Below are positions 53,983-64,000 of a DNA stretch of 64,000 bases, one piece after another. The DNA is taken from the NCBI GenBank assembly GCA_002205965.3, contig NADL03000451.1, forward strand, positions 868,001 through 932,000, read 5' to 3'. The stretch comes from Kappaphycus alvarezii (taxonomy: Eukaryota; Rhodophyta; Florideophyceae; Gigartinales; Solieriaceae). Under the pieces are notes generated by a model that saw only the letters and a program-made list of their open reading frames with translations, did not search any database and was not told the origin of the DNA. A program made the translations under genes and the position numbers. Position 1 is the stretch's first letter, and every line of letters starts with the position of its first letter.

Positions 53983-54650
53983 ATGGCCGCAATTTCTCGT
54001 TCCCATTTCAAGTTAATCTGCGACAATATTATGAAGAAGATTAATACATCGTCATTCTCTGAAAAGCGGGCAATACCAATATTGAATGCCGCCAAATTGG
54101 CGATGGATTTTTTCCTTCCTAGGTTGGATCGAGCTGCTCTTCTACTGACGCGTAATTTGCTGCTCCGGATGGCAAATATGTTAGTGATTATCTCGTGGAT
54201 TTGCTCCCGCCGCCGAATCATGTCTTCACGGAAGATTTCTTCAATATGCCGATGTTTCCAGAATCTGTCCTTTATGAGGTCGCGACACTGTTTGGTGTCG
54301 TCGACTCGAGAATTCATTTTACGATTCTGAAATCCGCTGAAGACGCTGAGAAGAAAACAGACATATCGCGACTGATCTGGTTCTGTTCTTTCATGGAAAT
54401 CGACCCTGTTTACGGTCAAAGTTTCTTTTACAAGTTTAAACAGAAGAGAGTGTTTGTAAATACGCTCATAAATCCTGGACCCAGAAGGAATAACCTAGAG
54501 CAAGATCAAACCGAAATTCAGCTTAGGCAAAATGGACCGATTAAGCAACTTCAGAAGGACAACCGCAGGTTTTCAAGGCCACAATCCAACGGAAGTCGCG
54601 ACTCCGCAACTGTGGAGCTGAAACCTCGCTCTACAGCCGATTTTTAAATG
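53983..54650 (+). CDS. Unassigned frame inside copia copy 3
   Basis: Two overlapping frames joined by one shift near 54190: MAAISRSHFKLICDNIMKKI, NAAKLAMDFFLPRLDRAALL, then DLLPPPNHVFTEDFFNMPMF, LYEVATLFGVVDSRIHFTIL and WFCSFMEIDPVYGQSFFYKF. Composition is protein-like for about 220 residues. It lies between the 5' LTR and gag, not a usual copia gene position. No family is recognised. Confidence 0.4.
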
Positions 54651-55289
54651 ATAAGGCACAACATTACAGTCGGTAATGCTGTAGACTATGAAGACCAGCC
54701 ATGTCGTACAGTACGGCATCCTGTATGGAACGCCCAGTACTTTAAACGGGGAACGGTCACCTGAGGTTGCAGAGTATAGTATGGAGAAACCCCACTGTAA
54801 GGAGCACTCGACGGTACATTCGGGTACAGTATCGCTGGAAGGATAGCGCCACGCAAACGGAGTCGGAAGGACCCAGAGCAGAACCAGTAGCGGCCAGGGG
54901 AAAAAGGAGGACCACGGAGGAGCGGTGGACATTAAAGACACTCATATTCGCGGACATTGTCGCGAGCTGTATGTGTGCCACGTTTACCTGAATAGATACC
55001 GTACAGCTGTAGTCCCATTTGGGTAGTTAGCTAGCCTTACGAGGAGAGCCGGTGGTTGGGGAACGCGAAAAAGGAAAGGAGAGAAGCACCGCTTGGTCTA
55101 CTACTTTGCGGTCTCCAAGAAGGCGTCCCCGACAAGGTCTCCCCCTTTTATTCCTATCGGCTCCACGCCCACCCACTGCACCAACTCCCTTTCCGGTGCT
55201 AATTCTGGCTAGCCCCCTTTTGGCGAATCTGCTTATCCTCGAGGCGAGAGCAACTAGGTTACTTTACTTGTTATCCACCGTCAAACCCT

Positions 55290-55940
55290 ATGCAGTCTCA
55301 GTACTACATTCAACTTTGGGAGCACTCTAGCTATCGCCATGATAACAATGGACACGAAGATCCGGGCAAAGCAAGTTATGCTCAACAAATATTTAATGAA
55401 TGCAAGTTTACTGGAGACCTGCATTAAGGCATTACCGGAAGAATCAAGCTCTATGGTATCTGTGCTCGCCAATATCATCCTTCTCCAATTCAGAAGGTTT
55501 ACTATTTTTTTCATATCCTCTATGGCTCTGCCCGACAGTCCTTTTTCGACAACTGCGACGATAATATGAACTACGCCGAGGTCGCTTAAGTCACAATGAG
55601 TGAATATGTTTCGGATGCAAGGCAGATTCAGACTCTGGAGACCCTTTGCTTGAGATCCTTTACGCATGAGAGAAACGTTACCGATGTCTTCGAGGGGCTG
55701 GCTAAGCTAGTCGCCCACACCAACTAGCTCTTACCCCAGTGTCCCCCGGACTTCTGCACGTATGCTCACAAGGTGGATTATTTAAGGAAAGCTGTAACAT
55801 AATTCCAGGACTGGGCTTGCATTCCGGTTCAGAATATTACGCCTCAGGGTTATTCGTATAACAGATTCGCAACTACCCTCCATGAATCAATTCAAAATCT
55901 GCGTCAAATACGCCTCCTCACAAGCCCTTCAAATAAATAG
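55290..55940 (+). pseudogene. copia copy 3: gag
   Basis: Read across shifts: YFFHILYGSARQSFFDNCDD, then MSEYVSDARQIQTLETLCLR, VFEGLAKLVAHTN and WACIPVQNITPQGYSYNRFA. This is the helical gag pattern of the same group as copia copy 2 (compare ALQYFYKTLRN). Stops at several points. Confidence 0.55.
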
Positions 55941-56569
55941 AAATCTTACATCTCGGAGGATAGCTATGGGACGTTGAAGAGTATGACTCTATATGCCCGC
56001 AACCCGAAATACGTTCGTCGTCGGTAAACTTCGAATGGCTTCTAATCCAAAGTGTCGCAACTCAAATCGTCGGCAAAACCGCTCTTTCGAAATTTCCCTC
56101 AAGCGAAGTGAATATCACAGATTTGGGGCCTCCAACTGGGGTCCTAGTCACCTTTGTGCCCCAGGTTCAGTCGAAGCACACGCCCGCCGCAGTATGAAGA
56201 ACGGATAATCATCCACAAACATCTTTGGTGACTTTATTAAATGTGAAGAGCAAAAATCCTGGAATAGAAACTACGATCAAGACGACTCGAGCCATTCAGA
56301 GGAGAATGAAGACCATGTAGAATCCAATTGTCATTTTACCGACGCAAAACAGCCCTTATGAGACGAAACGTTCGAGCATGCTGAGTGCTCATTAGATGCA
56401 GTAGAACACGACATACTGCTGACCCACATCACCTAAGCTTTGAACTAACATAGTCCAAATTGTTCTTATTTTCGTCTACGCGGCGGGGAACAGGTCTACG
56501 CGGCGGGGAGCATTAGAGCCACTTCGTCGCCGTAGCAAGATAATCCAAGGCGAGCATGAAGATGAAATA

Positions 56570-57195
56570 TTTATGGACAACCTTATTGCGGCCAATCTAA
56601 ACAATGGGCCCTTTTTCGATCGCCCAAATGGCTTTCTATGCGAGATTGGAGCTCCGAAATCCGTCGATGGTCGTGATGAAGTCAATCGAATATTCAACGC
56701 TTTTGGAAGGCATACACGCAATATTCTTCTATCTCGGAACAACTTCAGGTTCGCAAATGCAACCTTTATATCCATTGAGAGCTTTATCAGGCCGTTTGGT
56801 ACAACACATGTCATTCCAGTCATTTATGTTCACCCTTATATCGTAAATGCAGAAATACTGGCTCTACTTGGAATGAAAGTTCTCGATAAAGAATCCCTAG
56901 CTTTGTATACCGTCTCCAAAAGACTCTTCAATCGCTTAGTACATGTATATACGGACGTAAATCAGGTCTATGTGGACAATTGATACATTCCCATGGTTTA
57001 GTCGGTAAGCAATCATCTACTCGCTATAACAGGTTTCCCTGCAGATCCCTATCTATCCAAGGCCCAGCTCTCGAAACTACATCGCCAGATCTTCCATCCG
57101 TCAGCATCGAAGCTATTTAACCTTATCAAACGCTCATGCCTGAAAGAGGCCACACCTGAAACCTTACAAACGCTACCGGAGATTTCAAAAAGGTG
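56570..57195 (+). pseudogene. copia copy 3: protease and GAG-pre-integrase
   Basis: LCEIGAPKSVDG fits the protease active-site environment (D-T-G-A-P-K-S-V) with the Asp-Thr replaced by Glu-Ile. NFRFANATFISIESF and LALLGMKVLDKESL follow. KLHRQIFHPSASKLFNLIKR (57078-57135) is the GAG-pre-integrase segment. Confidence 0.65.
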
Positions 57196-57309
57196 TGATC
57201 CGTGACAACTAATCCATCACTCCCCTACGATATTCCAAAATGTTCAATTCAACGAGCTTATATTCGGTGCCGAAAATGTGCAATTCAACGAGCGTATATT
57301 CCTTCTATA

Positions 57310-58010
57310 TATATATGTAATGTACGTCGACGTCACAACCTTTGTACACATCGTGGACGAAGGAACGAAATTCTCCGCTGCCCAATTTCTTAGGAGAATT
57401 TCCACTGAAAACGTCTGGGCCGCAGTTATCCTCTGTTGATCTTTAATTTATACGGTACTTCCGGACCGAATCTTAACGGACTAAGGATCACAGCTTGGTG
57501 ACAAGTTCATTCAATTTGCCCGTCTCTCCGATGTTGGAGTCAATAAAACAGGTATTGAGTCACATTCAAGCCTCGGGCGAGGGAAAGATATCACGAGCCG
57601 TTTCGTTGAACCTCCGGCAAGATTAAGTTGAATCACCCGAGTACCGACAAAAAAAACTCGCCCTAGAATTCTCAATGAAAGCTATGAATGACAATCTAGG
57701 TCCCGAGTGTCTCGTCCTCTCTACTCTCGTATTTGGAGCGATCCGGCAACATTCCGCAATTTCAGAGCCAAGACCCTCCCGTCCGACACTTTTGCAACGA
57801 ATCATCATGGCTGAAATCTCCCTCAAAGAAATGGAAGCCCAAATGGCAAAAATAAAAATTCTTCGGGCATGTTGCCACACAGTCCCACCTTCAAATGGTC
57901 GCTTATACCTTCCTAGGGGTAAAGTTCTTTTCTGGTACCAAACAATAGCGTCCAACCACATCAATGAGTTGACTAGTCCATTCGAAGTCTCGAAAATCGA
58001 TCTCTGAAAA
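57310..58010 (+). pseudogene. copia copy 3: integrase
   Basis: Pieces VDVTTFVHIVDEGTKFSAAQ (first catalytic Asp region) and FSMKAMNDNLGPECLVLSTL with VFGAIRQH, which parallels VKAMNDTTGPDGLVPSILVF in copia copy 2. The end is RGKVLFWY. Most of the core is lost to shifts. Confidence 0.65.
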
Positions 58011-58215
58011 ATTGGGTTTCGTTCGTGTTTCGGAGATAGATCCTGCAAAACCATTCACATCGCACACGTGAAAACTTGACTCACTCCAGAACTACTTTCC
58101 TCTATGTTTCTGGCAGACCTTGGAAGAATTTTTCCCAATTTAAGTCATCAGATGATGACTTAATATTGGCGACAGATGTACTGCACGAAAGCGATAAACG
58201 AGCCAGAATCCAGAA

Positions 58216-58840
58216 ATGGATGCCGCTAAAAAGAAAAAGATAAGAGAGATACTAAAACGGTGGATCTTTGAGGTAATGTGCAAGGAAGAGGTCCCGTTTG
58301 GTAGAAGCTTTTTACCTGGGCGATTCGTTCTCTCTCTCAAATCATCAATAGACGGGGAGATCGAGAAGAAGGAACGCTACGTAATGGGTGGCCATCTCGA
58401 AAAAATGAAGAACATCCTTTCAAAAAACCCATAGACTCTATAAACTCAGTCCATTAGACTTCTTTTAGCACTAGCTGCAATGTATGGCTTCGAAGTTTGG
58501 ACCGCGGATATCACTCAAGCATACCTGCAGTCCCAGAGCTAATTCATTGAGATATTTCAATCAAGGAACCCGTCCAGTGTTTGAGCCTGAACTTGACCAG
58601 TGCTTAAACCTGCTCCGCCCACTCTAAGCTCTTCCAGACCCAGTAGATTTATGACACAAAACGCTTGATAAGCAGCATCGCGTGGAACTGAAAATGACGC
58701 CCTTCCGTATTGACCCCGCGCTATATTTTCTATTATCGGAAGGAGTCCTCAAAGGTTCCAGCGGAACTTACGTAGATGATCTCCTACGCTTCCGAAAAAT
58801 CTACAAGTTAACGAACAAAATATTTGAAATGAAGAAATAA
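58216..58840 (+). pseudogene. copia copy 3: reverse transcriptase
   Basis: MDAAKKKKIREILKRWIFEV opens the RT as in copia copy 2 (RLDAAKRKELDGLLQRNIFK). GFEVWTADITQAYLQSQS follows near 58490-58542, and GTYVDDLLRF has YVDD at 58769-58780. In-frame stops occur between. Confidence 0.72.
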
Positions 58841-59089
58841 TCCTTCATACCGTCCGAGTTTGCAGTATTTATCGTCGGCAAGAAGAACTGTGATTTTTAC
58901 ATCGGCCAAATCTCATACTTGCGCAAACTATATTGTCTTCCCGTTGAAGAGTCCTGTAAGGCCTTCGGATCGATGCGCATGCGATTAGCAAGGCTGTAAA
59001 ATTCAAGACCAGAATTCCTGTATGAAATAGCGCAGCTAGCGCAAGTCACAGAGAAAAAATTCGACGCAAAGAGACCTCGGACCCCCAGA

Positions 59090-59720
59090 AGAAATAAAAA
59101 GACAATAAAGTATGCGGTCGACAACCGCATCCGCCTAGAGACTCCCGAACTGGACTTGAATACCCCTCGCATAGTGGGCTTCTCGGACTCCTCGTTTGCA
59201 AACAATAAAAACCTCTCTTCACAGTTAGGAAACGTGTTCTTCCTCGCGGATGCAGAGGATAGGGTAGTTCCCGTATCCTTCAAGTCTTACAAATGGAGGC
59301 GAGTAACAAGATCAGCTACGTAAGGAGATTTCATCACTTTCAGTGACATTTTTTGCATCTCTATTGCTCCTTCGGAAGAACTACAGGTAGTCTTGAAAAA
59401 AACGGTCCCGTTTCAGCTGCTAACAGATGGAAATATGCATTTTGACATCATTTCGAAAGGATCAAAGGCATCTGAAAAGCGAACAATGCTGGACGTCGCA
59501 GCCACAAGAGAAGGATTCCAAGACAGAATGATCTCAGATAAAGGTTTCGTTCGAAGCAAAAATAGCCTTACCGATGGACCCATAAAAGAGATGAGCCAGT
59601 CCCTCCTTAGGACGGTTGTCATTACAGGACACCTCGATATCCAACCGGAGCAATGGATCATCCGTTCAGATGAAGTAACTTGGGTATACATTTTACTGGA
59701 CAAGAATCTCTTAGATTTCA
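59090..59720 (+). pseudogene. copia copy 3: RNase H and C-terminus
   Basis: VGFSDSSFANNKNLSSQLGN (about 59175-59234), then VSFKSYKWRRVTRSAT, LLTDGNMHFDIISKGSKASE and QPEQWIIRSDEVT, the same order as in copia copy 2. Confidence 0.7.
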
Positions 59721-60610
59721 GCGACGCACAAACTTCCCGGAGAAAAATCAGCGCACAAACTCAAAGAACGAGGCGCAAAATCAACTGCGAATCTTGTTCG
59801 AAGTCGAGAATCACTCTGCGACCAGAATTGATAGCGATGCAGTGATCAACGCGAGAGCTAAGCTCGCTTACTAGACGAAAAATCCATATCCCACTCTAGA
59901 ACCTAGAAATTAAATTGGAGGCCCCATCGTAACGCAATTGCCACAGAAGTGAGCGGCTTCCCGGCATACGAAAACTCAACCGCATACCAAAGTTGTGCAC
60001 CATTTGGTTAGCTCGCTTGAGATTGCAGAACTTGACTATAGATTGGCTCCATTTTTTCAAGAGCCAACCTCACCTTCTGCTCACCAAGTAACTTCAAAAT
60101 GCCGTTAACAATAGATGCAAGAACACAGTCTAGCTGACTGCTGGAGAAAAACGGTCCAAGGACATTTGAGCGACTCTTGCTCTATGTCACGGGTTCCTGT
60201 ACCATCATTCACGACAGAGAACCCAGGATACTTACGGCAGAATCAATTGACCTATTATAAGACGTTCGATCCCCTGTCCTTTTCATTACCGTCCTAAGAG
60301 CCCGAACCGACATTGCAAAACGCCAGAATCCCCCGAACACGCTCTTCCTCCATAATTACCGTTCTAAATTCAAGGAAATTTCTGTATGGGCTAGTAATCG
60401 TTATGGAATCCTCCTGAACACGACATTACCCAGAGGCGTCGTTAAAATTTCTAGCACTCCCATACCAGCAACCAGCGACGAAACTGAAGTCTCGAACCTC
60501 GAAGCCACTGCTGAACATCATCGCATCAATGGCCCAATTTCTATCGTCCACTTCATCTGAATCACGCAGATCTGCTTCGTTTTCACGATCAACAACCTCC
60601 TCTAGCATTG

Positions 60611-60849
60611 TGATAAGGACTACAGTGTCGCCGCCCCTGCTCCATATGTATCGGTCAGCGCTCGTCAGGTATCTCGCGCTCCCGAGATAGAGAAAAATAG
60701 AAGTAATACAGCGTTGACGTAGTAGTCCGTTGTCTCACCGAGATCTTCAGCTCGGGCTCTTCTCATTCTCAGTAAATAATTCTTTTTATTTGAAGCTACT
60801 CCTACCCTGCTTCTACCTCTACCTCTACCCTTCCGCTACGCTTTCGACA
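60611..60849 (+). repeat. 3' LTR of copia copy 3
   Basis: About 239 bp beginning TGATAAGGACTACAGTG and ending CTTTCGACA; partner of 53582-53831. Confidence 0.7.
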
Positions 60850-61166
60850 AATACTTTGACTTTACATGGGTACCGCAGCGCACAAAGATGGAGTAGAACA
60901 TAAATACGACAATACTCACGATTAATCCCGCCAAACATCCACTGCATCATTGCCAAGTCTTCCGCGCCAGCTCCACTCCGACGGCAACAGATGCTTCGTC
61001 ATCGGCCCGCTGCCATTCCCCAACCCACACACAGCGCCACCGTACACTGTCTCACGTCCCACAAGCCTGTCCCACCCTGACCAACCTCCGCTCCATCTTT
61101 CCTCTCCCACCTCCACACCATGCTTTCCACCGATCCTGCATCACTGCCGCTACCACAACATTACCC

Positions 61167-61610
61167 CTACCATCCACCTTTCCTCCCTACCGTCCCCCAA
61201 AACCTCTCCGGTGAAACTACCATTACAAAGGTCTGATAACCACTCCGACCGCTCCTATCCCATCTTTCCCAGCAAACCAACAAACCTACCATACTAAACA
61301 CCCATTTACACGGTACCTCACTCACCTTCCCTACCAACCAACCCACACAAAAACCCTCTCCATTTCCTCCGCCCAAAGCTTCCCGTAAACACCCCGGCAT
61401 CCTGCCCATCTCCCCATGTAGGACAATCCGTCCAAAGTGAAGTTGAGATAGGTTTTGGTTGATGAACGAGACGTGTGTCCGATGAGTGACTCCGCTGTTG
61501 GTTCGAGCGGTTGAGTTTACCGGATGTGTTGCGCAGCTTAAACAGCAAAGAGGAAACCCACCTGTCGGAATAATTCCGCTGACTTGACAAGAATTCAAAT
61601 ATTCAAACAA
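61167..61610 (-). CDS. Uncertain 147-codon frame downstream of a TACTGTA array
   Basis: Starts MFEYLNSCQVSGIIPTGGFP and includes HRTHVSFINQNLSQLHFGRI, then VLHGEMGRMPGCLREAL and a Gly-rich part. The start lies within 10 bases of a TACTGTA array, the same arrangement as at 13.74 kb. No family is recognised, and 60850-61166 beside it is a Pro/Ser-rich low-complexity stretch with nothing else. Confidence 0.25.
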   Translation of the reverse strand: MFEYLNSCQVSGIIPTGGFPLCCLSCATHPVNSTARTNSGVTHRTHVSFINQNLSQLHFGRIVLHGEMGRMPGCLREALGGGNGEGFCVGWLVGKVSEVPCKWVFSMVGLLVCWERWDRSGRSGYQTFVMVVSPERFWGTVGRKGGW

Positions 61611-61616
61611 TCATTA

Positions 61617-61740
61617 CTGTACTGTACTGCGCGTCCAACTGTAACGCTCCGTTTCACCTATGATACTGTACTGCGCGCCCAACTGTAACCGCTCCGTATT
61701 TCACGCTATGACTACTGTACTGCAGTCATACTGTATGGTG
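61617..61740. repeat. TACTGTA array with a tandem duplication
   Basis: Two near-copies of 44-48 bp, both beginning TACTGTACTGCGCG (61620 and 61664), then ACTACTGTACTGCAG and CATACTGTATGG. It lies where the 3' LTR of copia copy 4 is expected, so it may belong to that LTR. Confidence 0.6.
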
Positions 61741-61766
61741 CATGTGGAAGGCGCACGCGCCAAGTT

Positions 61767-62170
61767 TCACACTAAACACTCCTCCTCGCCGACCACTAGC
61801 GCTTGGCCATTGGCAACACCTCCAAACCATGTGACATTATCGGTGGGTACAGGCTTGGTCAACAAGTCAGCTTGCTGCTTATCAGTGGGTATGTAGTTAA
61901 TGCTGATTTTCCGCGTTTGTATTCATCCGCGACGTAGTTGTGGCGTACATCAATGTGTTTCGTACGCATTCCACCCTTTTCGACCCGAGATTGAGGGCTG
62001 GTTGTCTTCCCAAATTTGTGCCATCTTGACTTTGATACCCAATTGCAGTAGGAGGTTCCTTGTACGTGCGACCGCTCTCACACATTCGGACATTGCAATA
62101 TATTCCCCTCTGCGGTAGAAAGTGCAGTCACGCTCTGCTTTACCGAGCGCCAAGCAACACATCCCCCTAG
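61767..62170 (-). pseudogene. copia copy 4: RNase H
   Basis: RRGEYIAMSECVRAVARTRN, then LLLQLGIKVKMAQIWEDNQP, and after shifts INYIPTDKQQADLLTKPVPT. It ends in TGA at 61767-61769 just past the likely LTR border. Confidence 0.75.
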
Positions 62171-62399
62171 AACCTTGATCAGATATCCTGTAGTGGACTT
62201 CCGACTTCCATGCTCACCAGCCCAATCTGAGTCCACGTATGCCTCAATTTCATGCTCAAAGCTCTCTTAACTACCCCAATGTTAATCCGTATTGAGTAGT
62301 ACCGCGAATGTACCTCATCAACCGTTTTGCTGCCACCCAGTGGTGCTTTGCAGGATCTTGTACTTTTGACAGAGCAGCGATACTGCGAAAGTAATGTCT

Positions 62400-63444
62400 G
62401 GGCGCGAATGTCTTGCCAAGTAAAGAAGATACGATTAGCTCCCTATTGGTAGCTTATCCATTTCCATTCGCTCTTCTTCGTCTAGAGGCCCATTGGCGGA
62501 GATTGACAAAAAAATTTGATGCCATTGGAGTACTGACAGGTCTGCAGGTTCCCATGCCGAACCTTTCCAGTATGCGCTGTGCATATTCCCTGCGACACCG
62601 TCATTGTACGTCCATCGTTCGATCGTTCGAACTTACAAGGAAAAACTTCAAGGGTCCTAAGTCCGTAATTTTGAAGTCACACATGAGATCCTCCTTCGTC
62701 TTGGTCACTTCGGCCTTCGATGTGCTCATGATAACCCATGTCATCAACATAAACCAGCAAGACAACTTGGCTACGACCAGATCCACGGACAAAGACGCAA
62801 TCCTGCGCTTAGCTCCTTAAACCGAGCTTCTGCAAGGCACTCTTAGTTTGTTGAACCATTCCTTGGACTCTGCTTTAGACCATGCAGGCTTTTCTGTAAT
62901 TTGTAAACATTTTGCGTTGGGTCATGCCTTGGGCAGGCGTACGTAAACCTCCTCCTCGAGGTCACCGTTGAGAAATGCCGTTTGGAAATCAACGAGTTCT
63001 ATGGTCGCCTTCCTATGAAGCATCACTGAAATAGCTGTAAGTGCAACTTCCAGTCAACTACATAGTCGATGCCGTACTTCTGTAAGTTTGTGTACGATAA
63101 GACGTGCCTTGAACCTCTTACCTCTCCGTCAGCGCCAAGCTTTCGTTTAAAAATAAACTTGGTTGAAATAGCATGCCAGTTCCCCGGCAATTTGCTGACT
63201 TCAGTGTACCAGATTCCATAATTGAAGTCATCTCCTCCTGAACAGCATCCTTCCATTTCTGCCTATCATCACTATTCATCGCCTCAGAGTAGGATAAGGC
63301 CTTTTCCATTGCCAGTGCGGTGAATTCCTCATTGAATCGAATCGGTGGCTGACGATTTCGAGGAGGTTTGCGCCTTACTGTTTCCTCCGTAGATCTTTCG
63401 ATGGACTCTCCAGCTGGTTCCGCTTCATCGTTTCCAAATGACAA
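62400..63444 (-). pseudogene. copia copy 4: reverse transcriptase
   Basis: Lead-in YSEAMNSDDRQKWKDAVQEE (63240-63300), then KFIFKRKLGADGEV, YGIDYV, VYVDDM near 62735-62752 and FKITDLGPLKFFLV (62630-62672). Frame changes and stops break it. Confidence 0.78.
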
Positions 63445-63460
63445 TGTTTCAGGTATGTGC

Positions 63461-64000
63461 TCAAGAATTGAAAACTTTTCGTTGAGTTCTTGACCATCGA
63501 GATTCTTTTCTTCGGAAAACGGTGAACGTGGTCCTGCTCCTCCTCACCGACAAACTCTCCTCCTCCAGCGAAAGACTGTAGTGAGGGAGCGCCAGCAGCA
63601 CTGGGTGTACTGGGAGCATTAGATGATACATTCTCCTCATGTATATCTCTCTCGCATCGAGACCGCTGAGACTGTAGTCCCGAGTAAATTTCTGCTTCCT
63701 ATAGTAGTTCTCTCCATCCCAGAGCGGGAAATGTAGTCTCAACCACGCGACAGTGGCGAGATGTTACGACAATAGCGTCCCTCTCAAGCCAAACACGGTA
63801 CTTTCCGTAGCTGAGAGAACCAAGCAGTACTCCCCGCTTGGCTTTCGGTTGTAGTTTACGCCTCTTTATGTCTGGAACTCGCACCCATACAAGGCTTCCA
63901 AAGACCGTAGGTGAGCGACGTTAGGGACTCTCCGGTGAGTTCTTTCTGAGGTGTTTTATCCTTACCGGACTTTGGAATACAATTTCGAGCAGAAGTCGAG
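63461..64000 (-). pseudogene. copia copy 4: integrase C-terminal part
   Basis: KRRKLQPKAKRGVLLGSLSY and KYRVWLERDAIVVTSRHCRV with VVETTFP are the integrase C-terminal core block of copia elements. A variable linker follows. The catalytic core lies beyond the window. Confidence 0.75.

Larger units (their letters stand above)
53582..60849 (+). mobile_element. Ty1/copia LTR retrotransposon, copy 3 (heavily decayed)
   Basis: LTRs 53582-53831 and 60611-60849 share blocks such as GGTCAGCGCTCG, TAATACAGCGTTG and CTTCTCATTCTCAGTAAATA-like sequence. Coding order on the plus strand: unassigned frame, gag, protease, GAG-pre-integrase, integrase, RT, RNase H. Motifs parallel copia copy 2: HRQIFHPSASKLFN versus HRHFWHPSAAKLYN, DITQAYLQS versus DVTQAYLQS, EQWIIRSDE versus QQWVIRRQ. 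The target duplication is not clear. Confidence 0.8.
61617..64000 (-). mobile_element. Ty1/copia LTR retrotransposon, copy 4 (cut by window end)
   Basis: RNase H, RT and integrase on the minus strand, reading in from the right edge. A purine run GGCGAGGAGGAG followed by TGTTTAGTGTG marks a likely polypurine tract and LTR boundary at about 61778; the left LTR end is not fixed. The RT/RNase H group (YIPTDKQQADLLTKP, LLVYVDDM) is that of classic plant-type copia, unlike copies 2 and 3. Confidence 0.8.

Noticed and set aside
1..64000. CRISPR array, operon structure or bacterial origin
   Set aside because: No regularly spaced short repeats with unique spacers, no polycistronic layout, and the gene content is eukaryotic.

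Overview
The window is nuclear DNA of a eukaryote. It carries an eIF4G-type translation factor, Ty1/copia retrotransposons, non-LTR retroelements with a restriction-like endonuclease, and PIF/Harbinger and pogo-type DNA transposons. Two genes (an RsmE-type 16S rRNA methyltransferase and an HMA1-like P1B ATPase with the SPC motif) point to an organism with organelles of bacterial descent, probably a plastid. Long introns are not evident. Short gene islands separated by long transposon-rich stretches would suit a florideophyte red alga, but that assignment is inference and other algae or stramenopiles are not excluded.

Layout. 0.2-4.7 kb: eIF4G-like gene (+). 4.7-9.2 kb: no recognisable gene. 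9.2-13.7 kb: RsmE-like gene (-), divergent from an acidic DUF493-domain gene (+), then an unknown conserved-looking gene (-). 13.8-16.8 kb: mostly featureless apart from a GC-rich tRNA-like patch near 15.2 kb. 16.8-21.7 kb: a complete but decayed copia element (-) with both LTRs and a probable target-site duplication (TSD). 23.6-25.7 kb: remnant of an endonuclease-type non-LTR element (+). 27.3-30.6 kb: AlkB-like gene (+) convergent with an HMA1-like metal ATPase (-). 31.45-39.24 kb: a second copia element (-) whose 3' LTR is split by a 1.27 kb non-LTR insertion. 39.25-46 kb: another non-LTR tail fragment, then two PIF/Harbinger elements, each with an accessory gene and a transposase gene tail to tail. 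49.5-50.15 kb: a four-unit tandem repeat of about 125 bp. 50.6-52.35 kb: pogo-type transposase remnant. 53.0-53.4 kb: non-LTR tail fragment. 53.6-60.85 kb: a third copia element (+). 61.6 kb to the window end: a fourth copia element (-), cut by the edge.

Two window-wide patterns matter most. First, short sequences built from TACTGTA/TACAGTA recur in intergenic DNA in dense, often palindromic clusters. One lies upstream of each recognised host gene whose upstream DNA is long enough to judge. Second, almost every conserved host gene is broken by single-base frameshifts, about one every few hundred bases, while its motifs and reading sense are otherwise well preserved and stops appear mainly after shifts. 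This looks more like uncorrected indels in the sequence than true decay. The transposon genes also carry real nonsense and motif changes. Gene coordinates therefore span several reading frames.
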